A stretch of DNA of 64,000 bases from positions 120,382,650-120,446,649 of the forward strand of contig CM057469.1 of the NCBI GenBank assembly GCA_030035585.1. The letters run 5' to 3'. Below the pieces are notes generated by a model that did no database searches, was not told the origin of the DNA, and was given only the letters and a program-made list of their open reading frames with translations. Below are positions 11,626 through 24,503 of this stretch, in pieces (position 1 is the stretch's first letter; every line of letters begins with the position of its first letter). Position numbers and translations under genes: made by a program. This DNA comes from Dugong dugon. Lineage: Eukaryota; Chordata; Mammalia; Sirenia; Dugongidae.

Positions 11626-13084
11626 ACCTCATACATGAAACCCTTAATCGTTTATATCAGTGTGTACTACTACCATATTTCATCTTCCTGAAAAGACGGT
11701 CTTTATCTTGTTTGCGTCATCAAGATACAGTATAGTGTCTGGTACATGTATTTATTTAAAGCTGAATACATTAACCATGGTGCAAAAAAAGGTATAGATC
11801 TAGGATCTCTGCATTATTGAGGTCTATTTGCTGCAAGCTACTACCAGAATCAGGCTTTAAGGTCAGTCTTCTGGTGAGCAGTCACTTCTCCCATTCAACA
11901 CATTCTAGTCAGTATGTTAAAACTGAATTATTTAATTCTTGATTCAGGCAATGTTTCATAAGATATGAAAAATATTTTATAATCTTATAGAATTTAATGA
12001 GATTCATAGAGACTCGTTTACTTATTCTAGGGATCCTAGTCACTTTGTACTTTTTGTTTTGTTTTGGTCTTCCATTGATTTTTAAATGTATTAATAAAAA
12101 CAATCAACCTCTCATTGCAGTGGGGTTTAGAATTTGTCAAAAAATCCCAGGATTCATCAACATTTTTGTATTCCCAAGTACAGGTGCTTTCTTTGTACAA
12201 CATACAAGAAATCTTTGGAATACTGAATGAAACCCATGATAACAATGTACAAGATTCTTACTGGATGTTAATGAAAGACCAGATATGAGCAATGGAGCTT
12301 AAAATGTATCCATGCACTTGCTGAGGCAAATATAAAAATATGTGAAATATCTGAAATGCCAGAAAATTTTTGAAATCCCAATTTATTCTGGAAGAAAGAG
12401 AACATAGGGCACTCAGACAATATTTTTGAAAGGATCCGTCCTGCACAGATGTATTTTATGAGAGGCTGTGTATTGGAGTCAGTATGTTTTTATTCCATTT
12501 AAATTGCAATGGAAATTTCTTCTGCTCCACCAAATGAGGTCACTTAATGAGAAGCTATGTTCCATGAGCTCTATCATCTGATTTCTTGGATGAGAAGATG
12601 AAAAAAATAAAAGCAAACAAAAAACCTGGAGCAGAAACAGATTTCTATGTTTTGAATGGCCAAGAATGGACCTCTACTCTAGGAGAAACAACTTAAATTA
12701 GTTCAAATGAACACACGAAAGGTGTATTCTGTAACACTGCTATGTAATATAGTCTCATGATCAAGGATGCCTAGACTAGGCAAATAGAGTGAAGGGGATA
12801 TGTCTATAGTCTAGAGAAATGCAGATGAAAAGAAGGAAGCAAACATAAATGACTAGAAGCCAAAATATAATTAAAAAAAAAAATTGTTTCTGTTAATTGA
12901 ATGAAGAACTATATGTGTGGAAAAGCAGCTGGTTTAGAACATTATAAAAAGTTAGAATATCTTCATATAAAATACTCTGTGTCTAGCAACTAGAACACCT
13001 TGGATATTACAGTTGACAATGACCTGATCCTCTCTCTGTATTTCCATGGGAAGGCAGTGGGATTTTGGGGATCAAAATCAAATC
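11626..13084. other. Unannotated non-coding stretch
   Basis: A+T-rich. The largest frames are near 12000-12230 on both strands and have no recognisable domains. No gene is called. Confidence 0.4.
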
Positions 13085-13215
13085 ACATTTTTCTTAACTA
13101 TAGTGTAATCCAAGAAAACTCCCTTCACCTTTCTAGGCTTGTTTATTTTTCTGTAAAACAACAAGATGTCATCAAACTTCCTCACTCCTCTGGTAATCTA
13201 TGAATTATGTGATAC
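13085..13215 (+). mobile_element. Probable MIR SINE core
   Basis: The stretch with aactcccttcacctttctag, then tttttctgtaaaacaa, resembles the MIR core ('cctctctgagcctc...tctgtaaaatgg') but is strongly diverged. Confidence 0.5.
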
Positions 13216-14489
13216 ATCATCGAATATAGCATATTATACTATTTCAGTAACTGTTGATCTCCCCCACCCACACACTTATACTTCTTTGCTGAGAAAAAAA
13301 GGACAAATAAATCTTTGAAAAGCCAGACAAGTGCCTTGGCATCTTGAATAACTGACATCTTATTGACATAAGATGTAGTGGGATGGAACAAGTCAATACT
13401 TGATCTGTTCTTTTTAGAATACAGAAAGTAAAATGCTGAAGCTAGTCTAGTCTCTGGCATGAAACACTGCCTTTCTTTTATTCATCTTTTTGGTTCCCTG
13501 AATCCTTGCTCTTTCATGCTACTTTCTTCTGTCTGTATTTCTTAGTTTGACCTGGATTCAGTGTTGGGAGTGGCAGCATGTTAGAGATCGTTGTCTGTCC
13601 TGGAAGAATATGGAGTAAAATTGCAAGAATAAAGTAAATGAACTATAGACATTGAAAAGAAGAAAAAAAAAAGTAAAAAAAAAAAAAAAAAAGAGAGAGA
13701 CAGAAAAGAAAGAAAATAGAAGTAAATAATTACAGATAGAAGAAAGCCTCTATTACAAACATATGTTCCGAAGCATTTGATATATTATTCCAGCACTGGC
13801 TACAGAACTATAATAATGTTCAGTAGATTTCTTGAGAAGCTCTATAGAGAAATTGCAAAAACTTACATTTTATCATTTTCTTTGAAAATGTGTGCTGATA
13901 ATTAAATTTTCCTACATGTTTGTCATGACCTATTACATTCAATTATATCACCTACACACTTTCTCCCCCTCCCCGATCATTTGTGAAAGCATTTCCTCCT
14001 TCCAATGTTCATTTACTGAAAGATTTTGATATTTTTGCCTCCTCCTCGTATTCTATTTTAGTATAATAATATTGAATCTCTTGAAACAGATTTGGAAGTA
14101 TAATTTAACTACCATTTTTAAGCATACATTTATGTGTATATAATACATTCTTGCCAACTTTATTTAAACTTTCCCAGTCCAAAATGTCTCAATATACTTG
14201 ACAAGGATAAGAATGATTTTAGAATGACTCTATTGTTATTCAAGACTGTAGCATTTTCTCATTCTTCCAGTCCTCTTTACTTATATTTCATATTTAAACT
14301 ATTTTTACATAATGATTGGTTTTTGCAAAAGCAGTATTTCCAGCCACTTACTTGATATAATTTGAGGTGCTTGAGAAACCCATTATTGTCCAAGAAAATC
14401 TTTCCTTACAGGTTTGTTGAAAAGATGCATGGGAACAAATGACGTGAGAGCAGATGTTTAAATCAAACACTCATAAATGGGGCTGAAAT
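13216..14489. other. Unannotated non-coding stretch with A-rich simple repeat
   Basis: Contains an A-rich/GA simple repeat at about 13662-13720. Otherwise no recognised feature. Confidence 0.4.
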
Positions 14490-14692
14490 TAGCCCCCATT
14501 ACTGTTGAGTCGATTCTGACCCATAGTGCTCTATAGGACAAAGTAGAACTGTCCCATAGGGTTTCCAAGGCTGAAAAGCTTTACAGAAGCAGACTGTCAC
14601 ATCTTTGTCCTGAGGAGCAGCTGGTGGGTCGGAACTCTAACCTTTCAGTTAACAGCCGAGTGCTTAACCACTGTGTCACCAGGGCTCCTTGT
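14490..14692 (-). mobile_element. AfroSINE, long subtype
   Basis: Antisense SINE with tgttgagtcgattctgaccc, ccatagggtttccaaggctg, then the long-subtype insert (cttatag-like segment with ttacagaagcagactgtcac), and the head tggtgggtcggaactctaac ending cttaaccactgtgtcacca. Confidence 0.9.
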
Positions 14693-15485
14693 CTGGAATT
14701 AGCAGAGACACATAGATACAAAAAAACACCTCTAGCAGCACTGGAAACAAGGAAATGTAACATTCTGTACAACAGACTTTAAGGGATTCTTTTTCATAAA
14801 CTGCAAATGAGTCTAGGTTCAGGAAGTTACAAAGAGTCAGATGATGATTTGCCATACTGAAAAATAACAGATTTAGAAATTTCCTATAATATCCTTTTGG
14901 AGCAAAGAGTAAAAACAAAGATGGGCTATGAGTCTAACCATAGACCCTTCTTTGCACAATGCTCACTTTCAAAGTGCTCAATTGAAACAATCATGCCAAC
15001 CAGAGAGAGATAGGTAACAGCCTTTACTTGGTATGTTCTTTCCATTCCATTGTATGTGCCTTGCATGTAAGCATCAGAGAAGTGCTTACACCGTGTCAAT
15101 TATATACCCCAGTCCCATACTTAAAACCTTGACTTTGCTAACCATTACAGAATTTCAAATTTATCATAAGTTATAAGACCTTGTATAAGTGAACCCCTTC
15201 CTATCTCTTCAAAATCATTAACTAACACCACACTTTTGACCCCTCCTCAAACACATCGAGTAATTCCAATCTCTAAGCCTTCTGTTTCATGTTATGTTTT
15301 CCTAGAGTTGTTTCTCCAAATTTTTAAAAAATTTCTTCAAATCATTCAAATGTCTGCACAGATTGTAATAGTGAATAATTGGAAATAATCGAAGTGTCCA
15401 GCCCAAGGATAATGAGTGAGTAATTGATGTTTTTATGTTTTTGAATTTTTTCAATGACATTTTTGAATTTTTATATACAACAACA
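14693..15485. other. Unannotated non-coding stretch
   Basis: No recognised gene or repeat. Confidence 0.4.
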
Positions 15486-16311
15486 AAAACATAATCTGTG
15501 GAAGAAAAATTGATACATTAAACTTTATTAAAATTAAAAAAAAACCCTTTTGTCCTTCCAATGATATTATTAAGATAATGAAAAGACAAGTAACAGAGTA
15601 GAAGAAAATATTTGAAAATCATATATCCGATAAAGGTTTTCTATCCAAAATAAACAAAGAACTCATAAGTTCAACAGTTAGTAAACAAACAACCCAGTGT
15701 AAAAATGGGCAAAGATCTGAAAGACTGCTCATTAGGAAAAGATATAAAGATGGCAAGTAAGCATATCAAATGATGGTCAACATAATTTGTCATTATGGAA
15801 TTTCAAATGAAATCAAGGAAGTATCACTAGACACCTGTTAGAATGGCAAAATTAAAAAACAAAATAAAAAGAAACAGAAAATTTCAATGTGGTTAAACAT
15901 TCAGAACAACAAGAATTCTTATTTATTGCTGGTGGGAATGCAACATGTTACAGTCACTTTGGAAGACAATATGGCAGTTTCTAAGGAAGCTTATATTGCT
16001 AAGTGAAATAAATCTGAAAAGGCTGCAAACTGTATGATTCCATTAATATTATAAACTACAAAAGACAAATTATAGAAATGATTTTTAGAAAAAAGCAGTG
16101 ATTTGGGATAGGGAAAGATTAAATAGGAAAGTACGGGTTTTTTTTTTTGTTGTTGTTAATTTGTGTGTTTGCTTGTTTTTCATTTAGATTGATGAAACTG
16201 GTCTATGTGATATTTTGATGGTGGATACATGACACTATGCATTTGAATCCCACAGAAAGTTACAGCAAAAATGGTGAACATTAATGTCAGCAAATTAAAA
16301 AAAAAAAAAAA
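15486..16311 (+). mobile_element. Old L1 fragment, ORF2 3' part and 3' UTR
   Basis: Sense-orientation L1 remnant. It runs through ORF2 C-terminal equivalents: caaagaactcataagttcaa, gtgtaaaaatgggcaaagat, ggcaagtaagcatatcaaat, and a tattgctggtgggaatgcaa block, the usual 'HCWWEC' region at DNA level. It ends in an A run near 16300. All frames are destroyed. Confidence 0.78.
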
Positions 16312-16554
16312 ATTAGGATGCTGAGGGATCCAGGGATAGAAGACAGAGTTGACAAAGTTATTTTCCATAGGGATATAGGTTAAAAATTCTGAAGCCACTC
16401 TACGTGTACACTGGAACTGACCAATCAAGTAAATGAATAGCAGGTGATGCAGGAGAGAAGTGGGAACTTATAGAAAAGCAAGAGGAGAAAGATACAATGA
16501 TCCACGTGGTTCTGAGTGAGAGCTGAGAATATTACTTTTAATTCATGCTTAGGT

Positions 16555-17895
16555 TAATATAGCTACAAATGGATACATACAGAAATGTTCATAGATACAT
16601 GGGTATACACTGGTTAGTATATGCTCATATGTTTCCTTGCTCCATTAGCTGAGAGGAAAGAGAAGCAATGAAACCTTAGTAGCAATGCATTATAATACTA
16701 TTTTCTAATAACATGAACCAGGACTTCATGAAGAAATGGTTGATTTTAGGACTGGGAAAGAGAATATACAAGATGAGCCTTGTGGTGGTTAAGATTGTAT
16801 GTCACCTTGGCTAGGCCATGATTCTCAGTGTTTTATCAGTTGTATAATGTTGTGATCACTTCCCTGTTGAAATTTGATATGCGATCACCGCCATGATGGA
16901 ATCTGCTGAGTGGTACTGGTGGGGGCAGGGGTGGGGTCTGTGGCAGCTCACCGCCCCCTCAGTTTCATCTTTCTGCCTTCCACCAGTTATTTTCTGCCTG
17001 CTCATCTTGCCAAGGTTTTTGGCTTGTTCCAGACTCAGCAGCTGCCTCTTATTGTCTCACCTCTGGTTCCTGGGACTTGAGCTAGCAGCTTACATGTTGA
17101 TCTTGGAATTCATCGATCTTCATGGCCTGCAAGCAAGAATCCGGTCCCCTGACCTACTGATCTTGGGTCCTCCAGCCCCTGTAGTTATGTGAATCAGGAG
17201 AAACCTTGTGGTCTTGTCTGCTGATCTCAGAATTCATTGACCTTCACAGCCCAAGTGTGAGTTCCTTTCTAACCTGCCAACTTCCATTCACCAGCTTCCA
17301 TGGCTCCGTGAATTGGGAGAGGCCTCTATCCTGATGCATGGACTTGGGACATTTTAGCCTCTACAATTGTGTGGGCTGTTTCCTTGATATAAATTTCTCT
17401 CTATATATACTTATACAGTTTACTGGTTTTGCTTCTCTAGAGAACCCATCCTAAGACAAACCTCAAGCATCTTGTAATGCTGGAAAATAGGGATGTGCTC
17501 CAAAAATGCCAATGATTTTGGAGGTAAGCCCCAGGGGCACAGGAGCCAACTAAAGAAGCTCTAAGTGAGTAAAGCTGGAACAATCTGAAGAACAAGCAAT
17601 GTAAATTAGTCCTGGATTATAACTCATGACATAAAATATTCATTTGTCCATACTCATGAAAACATAAAAAATATAAATAAATGATTTTATAAATAGATAA
17701 ATGGTAGGAAATAGACAAATCTCCTGTGCAGAAAAATTTCTAAATAACTTATGTAGACTTCCTTCCATAAGTGTGTATTGCACATAGTTACTTTCTTATG
17801 AAAAGTACAGTATGGAGAGGGGGAAAAGAGCAAATTTACTGTAGAAAAATTTAACAAACACTATCTCAGGTGATTAATGGCTATAATTGATAAAA
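16555..17895 (+). mobile_element. Ancient L1M 3' UTR, split by a solo LTR
   Basis: The left part (about 16555-16780) includes ccttgctccattagctgaga and gaagcaatgaaaccttagta. The right part (17464-17895) includes gtggagctaaagctgg-like text, aacaatctgaagaacaagca, and agtatggagagggggaaaag. Together they read as one old L1M 3' UTR whose middle was opened by the LTR at 16781-17458. A related UTR lies in opposite orientation at 51028-52080. Confidence 0.65.
16781..17458 (+). mobile_element. ERV-L solo LTR (MLT2-like)
   Basis: A 678-bp unit with TG...CA ends begins tgtggtggttaagattgtat and ends cccatcctaagaca. Its text parallels the LTRs of the ERV-L proviruses at 43265 and 63336 (gtcaccttggctaggccatg; ggttttgcttctctagagaa). 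Flanks agcct (16776-16780) and aacct (17459-17463) form a 5-bp duplication with one change. No internal sequence is present. Confidence 0.9.
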
Positions 17896-18443
17896 TTTAT
17901 GTGTTTATAAAAAAGCAAACAATAAACAAGTACATGTACACATATATAAAAATATAGACAGACACACGTGTTCTTATTAGCTATTATTGGAAAAATTAAG
18001 AGTATTCCATTATTACATCCACCACTTTTCTCTCAGTTTGTTGTACTGTGGTGACTTGCATGCTGCTGTGGTGCTGGCAGCTATGCCATCATATTTCACG
18101 TACCAGCAGTGGCATCCATGGTGGACAAGTTTCAGCAAGCTTCCAGACTAAGACAAACTTAGAAGGAGATAGTGATCTACCTCCAAAAACATTGGCTAGT
18201 GAAAATCTAATGGATAATAGTAGAATTTTGTCTGATATAGTGTCAGAAGATGAGCCCCTTAGGTTGCGTGGTTCTCAAAATACAACTGGGGAGGAGCTGC
18301 CTCCTTAAAATAGACTTGACCTTAGTGACGTGAATGGAGGGAATAAAGCCTTCAGGACCTTAACTGCTGATGTGGCAGGAGTCAAAATGAGAGAATACAG
18401 TTGCAAACATCCATTAATAATTAGAACGTGGAATGTATGAAAC

Positions 18444-20180
18444 ATGAATCAAGGAAAATTGGAAGTTGTCAAAAATGAAATGGAACCCTTGAAGATCTAT
18501 ATCCAAGGCATTGGTGAGCAGAAAAGGACTGGTATTGACCATTTTGAATCAGACAGTCATATGGTCTACTATGCCAGTAATGACAAATTGAAGAAGAACA
18601 GCATCATATCCATCATCAAAATGAACATTTCAAGATCTATCCTGAAATACAAGACTGTGAGTAATAGGATAGTATCCATATGCCTACAAGGAAGACCAGT
18701 TAATATAATTATTCAATTTACACAGAAATGACTAATGCCAAAGACGAAGACATTAAAGATATTTACCAACTTCTGGAGTCTGAAATTGATCAAACATGCA
18801 ATTGAGATGCATTGATAATTACTGCTGGCTGGAATTGAAAGAAATGAAAATTGGAAATAAAGAAGAAGGATTAGTAGTTAGAAAATATGGTCTTTGTAAT
18901 AGACACTATGCTGAATATCACCTGATAGAATTTTGTGAGACCAACAACTTATTCATTAGAAATCTCTTTTTCAACAACATACATGGTGACTATACATAAG
19001 GAACTCATAGAATGGAATACACAGGAATTGTATTAATTACACCTATGGAAAGAGACAACAGAGAAGCTCGGTCATCGGCCAGAACAAGCCCAGGGGCCCA
19101 CAGCTGAACAGCCCATCAATTTCTCCTATGCGAGTTCATCTGAATCTGAAGAAAAGTAAAACAAGTCCACAAGAGCCAAAGTAAGACCTTGAGTATACAC
19201 CACCTGAATTTAGAGGTGTCTCAAGAATAGATTTAATGCATTGAACAGTAGTGACCAAAGACCAGATGAGTTTTGGGATGATATCAAGGCCATAATACAT
19301 GAGTAAAGAAAAAGAAATTAAAAAAATAGAGAAAAAAAATGGATGTTAGAAAAGACTCTGAAACTTGCTCTAGAACTTAGAATAACTAAACTGAAAGAAA
19401 GAAATGATGACATAAAAGAGCTGAATAGAAGATTTCAAAGTTTGGCACGAGAAGACAAAGGAAAGTATTATAATGAAATGTGAGAAGACCTGGCATTAGA
19501 AAACCAAATGGGAAGAACACATTCAGCATTTCTCAGTCTTTAAGCACAGAAGAAAAATTCAAAACTAGAATTGCAATATTGAAGGATTCTGTGGACAAAA
19601 CTTGAGTGAAGCAGGAAGCATCAAAAGAAGATGGAAGAAATGTGCAGTCACTGCACCAAAAAGAGTTGGTTGATGTTCAACCATTTCAGGAGGTAGCATA
19701 TGATAAAGAAATGATGGTAGTGAAGGAAGACGTCCACGCTGCACTGAAGACATTGGTAAAAAACAAGGCTCCAGGAATTGAAGGAATACCAGGTGAGATG
19801 TTTCAACAAAGGGATGCAATGCTGGAAGTGCTCACTCATCTATGTCAAGAAATTTGGAATACAGCTACCTGGCCTATCAACTGGAACAGATGCATATTTG
19901 TGCCCATTTCAAAGAAAAGTGATCCAATGGAATGAGGAAGTTAACAAAAAATATCATTAATATCACATGCAAGTAAAATTATGCTGAAGGTAATTCAAAA
20001 AATTTAGAGCAGTGCATACACAGAGAACTTCCAGAAATTTCAGAGGGTTCAGAAGAGGACTTGAAAAGAAGGATATCATTGCTAATGTCAGTTCTATCTT
20101 GGCCGAAAACAGACAATACTAGAAAGATGTTTCCCTGTGTTTTATTGACTATACAAAGGCATTTGACTATGTGGATCATA
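18444..20180 (+). pseudogene. RTE ORF remnant, copy 2
   Basis: Broken endonuclease-RT coding region. The frame at 18444-18731 opens MNQGKLEVVKNEMEPLKIYI, close to the copy 1 frame at 8496 and presumably the ancestral N-terminal part. The frame at 19606-19935 covers the pre-RT linker and the first RT motifs. Further RT sequence, including a fragment resembling CFIDYTKAFDYVDHNKSW, is out of frame near 20130-20190. It is disabled by several stops and frameshifts. Confidence 0.82.
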
Positions 20181-20785
20181 ACAAATCATGGATAATATTG
20201 CTAAGAATGGGAATTCCAAAATACTTAATTGCTCATGAGGAACCTGTATGTAGACCAAGAAGCAGTTGTTCCAACAGAACGAGGAGATACTGCTTAGTTT
20301 AAAATGAGGGAAAGTGTGTGTCAGTATTGTATTCTTTCATCATACTTATTCAATGTATATGCTGAGTAAATAATCCAAGAAGCTGGAATATATAAAGAAG
20401 AACACACCATTAGGATTGGAGCTAGAATCATTAACAACCTGCAATATTCAATGACACTACCTTTTCTACTGAAAGTGAAGGGGACTTGAAACACTTATTG
20501 ATGAAGATCAAAGACCACAGCCTTGAGTAGGAGTTACACCTCAACATAAAGGAAACAAAAATCCTCACAACGGGACCAACAAGCAACATTATGATAAACA
20601 GAGAAAATATTGAATTTGTCAAGGATTTCATTTTACTTAGATCCTCAATCAAGGCCCATGGAATCAGTGGTCAGAAAATCAAATGATATATTGCATTTGG
20701 CAAACCTGCTTTTTCAGACCTCTTTAAAATGTTAAAAAGCTAAGATGTCACCTTGAGGATTAAAGTTTTCTAACTCTCCAATCAA

Positions 20786-20957
20786 ACCAAACCAAACCCA
20801 TTGCTGTCAAGTTTATTCCGACTCATAATGACCCTATAGGACAGAGTAGAACTGATCCATAGGGTTTCCAAAGTAGTATCTGGTGGATTCAAACTGCCGA
20901 CTTTTTGGTTAGCAGCCATAGCACGCGGTAGCTCTTAACCACTGTAAACCCTAGCCA
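20786..20957 (-). mobile_element. AfroSINE, short subtype, nested in RTE
   Basis: Antisense SINE: aaccaaacccattgctgtca, ctcataatgaccctatagga, agggtttccaaagtagtatc, and the head gccgactttttggttagcag. It interrupts the RTE 3' coding part between ttctaactctcc and agccatggtattttcag. The insertion therefore postdates that RTE copy. Confidence 0.92.
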
Positions 20958-21654
20958 TGGTATTTTCAGTCACCTCATATACATGTGAAAGTTGGACCAT
21001 GAATAGGAAGACAAAAGAAGAATTGACTTATTTGAATTATGGTGTTGGTGATGAATATTGAATGTACCATGGACTGCCAGAAAACAAATAAATCTATCTT
21101 GGAAGGAGTACAGCCAGAATGTTCCTTACAAAGGAGGATGGCGAGACTTTGTATCACATACTTTGAACATGTTATCAGAAGGGACCAGTTACTGGAGAAG
21201 GACATCACGGTTGGTAAAGTAGAGAGTGAACGAAGAAGAGGAAGACACTCAGTGAGATGTATCGATACAGTGGTTGTTACAATGTGCTAAAGATAGCAAC
21301 AGTTGTGAGTATGGAACAAGACGAGGCAATGTTTCTTTCAGTTGTACATAGGGTCACTATGAGTTGGAATTGACTTGATGGCACCTAACAACAACATCAC
21401 ATTATTACATGTTGCCAAGAATGTGGACTAATGGGAATCATTTTATCTATGTAAGGTTAATTAAAGGCAATCAACTTTGGCAAATAATTTGGAATTATCT
21501 TTTAAAGGGAAATGATGCAAGAAATAATGCTTATTAATATTTCTGTGCATATATCCTCTTTTCTCAGCACCATTTAAGGATTCAGAAATATAGGGCAAGA
21601 AATCTTGTCAAAATATTAATCATGTTAATTAGTAAAAAATAATGTGATGCAAAT

Positions 21655-21800
21655 ATTTTGTTGATAGTTGCCTTACAGTCAGCTCAGACTCATAGTGACC
21701 TTACGAATAAGAGGGTGAAATGTTGTCCCAGTCCTGCACCATCCTCATAATCATTGGTATCTTTGAGCCCATTGTTACAGCTATTGTGTCAACACATATC
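21655..21800 (-). mobile_element. RTE LINE 3' fragment
   Basis: Reverse complement of the RTE terminus: actcatagtgaccttacgaa, tcctgcaccatcctcataat, ctttgagcccattgttacag. Truncated at its 5' end. Confidence 0.85.
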
Positions 21801-23267
21801 ATTTGTAGCCATTAAATACATAACCTGCTTTTACATACTGGAAACTGTGAACGAACTCTGTAATTTTGGCCCATTTAGCATCACTGAGTTCATTGACTCA
21901 TTTTATTCACTTACAAGTAGAAGGCACTGTTGGATACCAGTTTAAGAACCTTTTATCTTAAATCATCTGTAGGTTTCTATTCCATGCCCTGTTCTTCGGT
22001 GAAATTGAATTAGTATAAGCCAATCAGCTCAAGATATTTTCTTGTAACTGTTATAAATCTAGGAATGGTCATAGGACCTAAATTGATCCAGTCTGATTAA
22101 GATTAAGGATTTACAGCTAATGATTCATAGAAGGTTTTTCCTTGCTCTTTTTTTTTTTTTTTTTTTGGATGTTCACAAGAATTATGCTCTATTTGTTATC
22201 GAAAGTAATCTCCGTATCACTGTGTTAATCAACTTTAGGATGAAGTCAAGAATAGAACATAGATAATGATGACATCCTTGAGATGTAAGATTTATGAAAA
22301 TAAATATTAGAATCAGATTTAAAAGAGAAAAAAGTCAGCTATTACAAGTAAATATTTTTGTTGTTGCATTTTTATCAGAAATTTAGGCAAAGTAGATGAA
22401 AATATTGAGAATTCATTTCTACATTTTTGAGATGAAGGAGTTGAAAAATATGTTGATGGACTGATCGAGCTGTTTCAGACTGTTGTGATGTGCTCTATCA
22501 CGCCCATGACTGAGATTATCATGAGCCAAAGTAAGTCTATTTAACACTTTGTGTTTGCAAGAGAATTAAACAGACACCACTGCATATAAATAGGAATTTT
22601 TCTTTGATTACGTTGAACAACACTATTTCAATAAATATTACTCAGAACTTTACATATCTAGAAGTTAGTTTGTGTGTCCTGAGAGAAAGCTACAAAGTTG
22701 ATGAAACCTCAATCCATGTTTCAACAGAAGTAAAAACCTATGATGGAGTTTTAGAAGGTATAAATGAAGGAGACAAGCAGTAGATTCTTTGATTGTACAT
22801 ATCCTTGGACTTTGATTCCTCAGGCCAATATAAAATAATGTTTCTGTGTGTTTTTGTCCTTTGTTTGTCTGTTATTAGTGTTGGTTAGTATTGTTTAGAA
22901 ATGTGATTTTTATTTGTCCCAGAAGTTCATATTTCAAGTCTTGAGATAAGTTAGTACAGGCTTTTTGTTTGTTGGTTTTGTTTTGTTTTTATTCTTCCTA
23001 ATCAAATTGATTGCTATTTATTAAAGTCATGAACTGTTTGCCTCTGAATTTTGTAACAGCTGAGCACATAGAGCATAAAACGGATCCTCAGAAAACAACG
23101 TCTAATGGAAGTTGATCAGCTCAGCAGGAATAAAACATGTACAGGTACAGCTAGGTCTACAGTGAGTTTGAAAATTAGTTTATCATGACAGAAACTACAC
23201 ATTTATTAGCCAATATGAAAGAATAAACAACACATAACTTGTTTTTTAAGAATATTTGTATCAATGC
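21801..23267. other. Unannotated non-coding stretch
   Basis: No recognised repeat or gene. A T run sits at about 22149-22166. An acceptor-like pyrimidine tract ends atcag near 22378 and a donor-like agtaag lies near 22529, but the interval between has stops in all three frames. Confidence 0.4.
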
Positions 23268-23464
23268 AAACCCAAACCAAGCCCATTGCCCTCGAGTTAA
23301 TTCTGACTCATAATGACCCTATAGGACATAGTGTCTCCAAGGGTATAAATCTTTATGGAAGCAGATTACCACATCCTTCTACCTTGGAGTAGCTGAAGGG
23401 TTCACACCACCAACCTTTTGGTTAGCAGCCGAGTGCTTTAAACCTTGTACCACCAGGGCTGCTT
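23268..23464 (-). mobile_element. AfroSINE, long subtype
   Basis: Antisense SINE: aaaccaagcccattgccctc, ctcataatgaccctatagga, the long-subtype insert (aaatctttatggaagcagat), and the head accttttggttagcagccga ending ccaccagggct. Confidence 0.92.
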
Positions 23465-23997
23465 GTATCAAACCTGAAATAGACCCAAAATCCCTCCAAT
23501 GGACTTCAAATATTCAGTATGAAACCGCACTTCCTAATGTTCCCAAATTTTGTAGGTGAACCATCCAACTCCACAGTGTAATAAGAACATTATGCAAATT
23601 ACGTTGAATTCAGTAGATTATATGCTGTTCATGGTTAGCACTGTCCAATTCAACCAAGTTAAACATAAATCAAGTCATTTGAAAAGTCAAACATCAATAA
23701 AATAATATTCAAATATCAAAAGATGAAGTATGCAATTCATCTAGTAAAGGAGATGACTCAATTACTAAAGGAGGAGGCTATATATGCAAAAATTAGGCTG
23801 AATCTTCCCTCTCTATGTACTTCATTTAATGAACTACACAGAGTGTATATTAATCTATGTATTCAATTATATATCTCAATATGTTATTATAAAGATTAAA
23901 AAGATGTTTAAAAAATATATTATGAAATCAGTGAACAGGAGAGAGATATATGCAACCATGTTTTATCTTTGTGAAGTTGAACTAAACATTAAATGAC
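23465..23997. other. Unannotated A+T-rich stretch
   Basis: No recognised feature. It is the immediate left flank of the full-length L1. Confidence 0.45.
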
Positions 23998-24011
23998 AGA
24001 TAATACTTTTT
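23998..24011. repeat. Target-site duplication of the L1, left copy
   Basis: agataatacttttt, identical to 32789-32802. The right copy continues as tttttaag, so the plus strand shows a T5/AAG nick site, the typical L1 endonuclease target (TTTT/AA class). The last bases merge with the L1 poly-A tail, which appears as T here. Confidence 0.95.
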
Positions 24012-24466
24012 TTTTTTATATATATATATTTTATTGTACTTCAGGTGAAAGCTTACAGAGCAAATAGTTTCTCATGAAATAGTAGTACACATGTTGTTCT
24101 ATGACTTTGGTTAACAACCCCACAACGTATTAAGCCTCTAAATTCTCAACCTTTTTTTTTGATGAAAATTACAGATGGCCAAAGATACACCGTTTCAAAA
24201 ATTTCTACATTCACAGTTCAGTGACATTGACTACGCTCTTCCAACTGTGCTGTTATTCTCACTTAAGATGAAGGCTTACAGAACAAAATAGTTTTTCATT
24301 TAACAGTTACTACACATGTTGCCCTATGACAATGGTTAACAATCTCACAGCACATCAAGAATATCCTTACTCCACCTTGTGTTCCCTATCACCAGGGGGC
24401 TTCCTTGTCCCCTTCTGTCTTCTGGACCTTGTCAGTGGACTATTGTACCTCTTTAGTCTCATTTGT

Positions 24467-24503
<37 letters not shown>

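Larger units (their letters stand above)
18019..21399 (+). mobile_element. RTE LINE, full-length copy 2, with nested AfroSINE
   Basis: A complete element bounded by an exact 11-bp target-site duplication, cattattacat (18008-18018 and 21400-21410). It starts at tctctcagtttgttgtactg-type text and ends gcacctaacaacaacat. Removing the SINE at about 20786-20957 leaves about 3.2 kb, the same length as copy 1, which fixes the RTE ends. Many stops and indels break the ORF, and the RT active-site segment near 20445 has lost bases. Frames such as 18444-18731 (endonuclease N-terminal region) and 19606-19935 (early RT region, VKNKAPGIEGIPGEMFQQ) are remnants. Confidence 0.95.

Noticed and set aside
22378..22535. 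Possible exon between an acceptor-like tract and a donor-like agtaag
   Set aside because: All three frames have stops and no protein similarity is visible.
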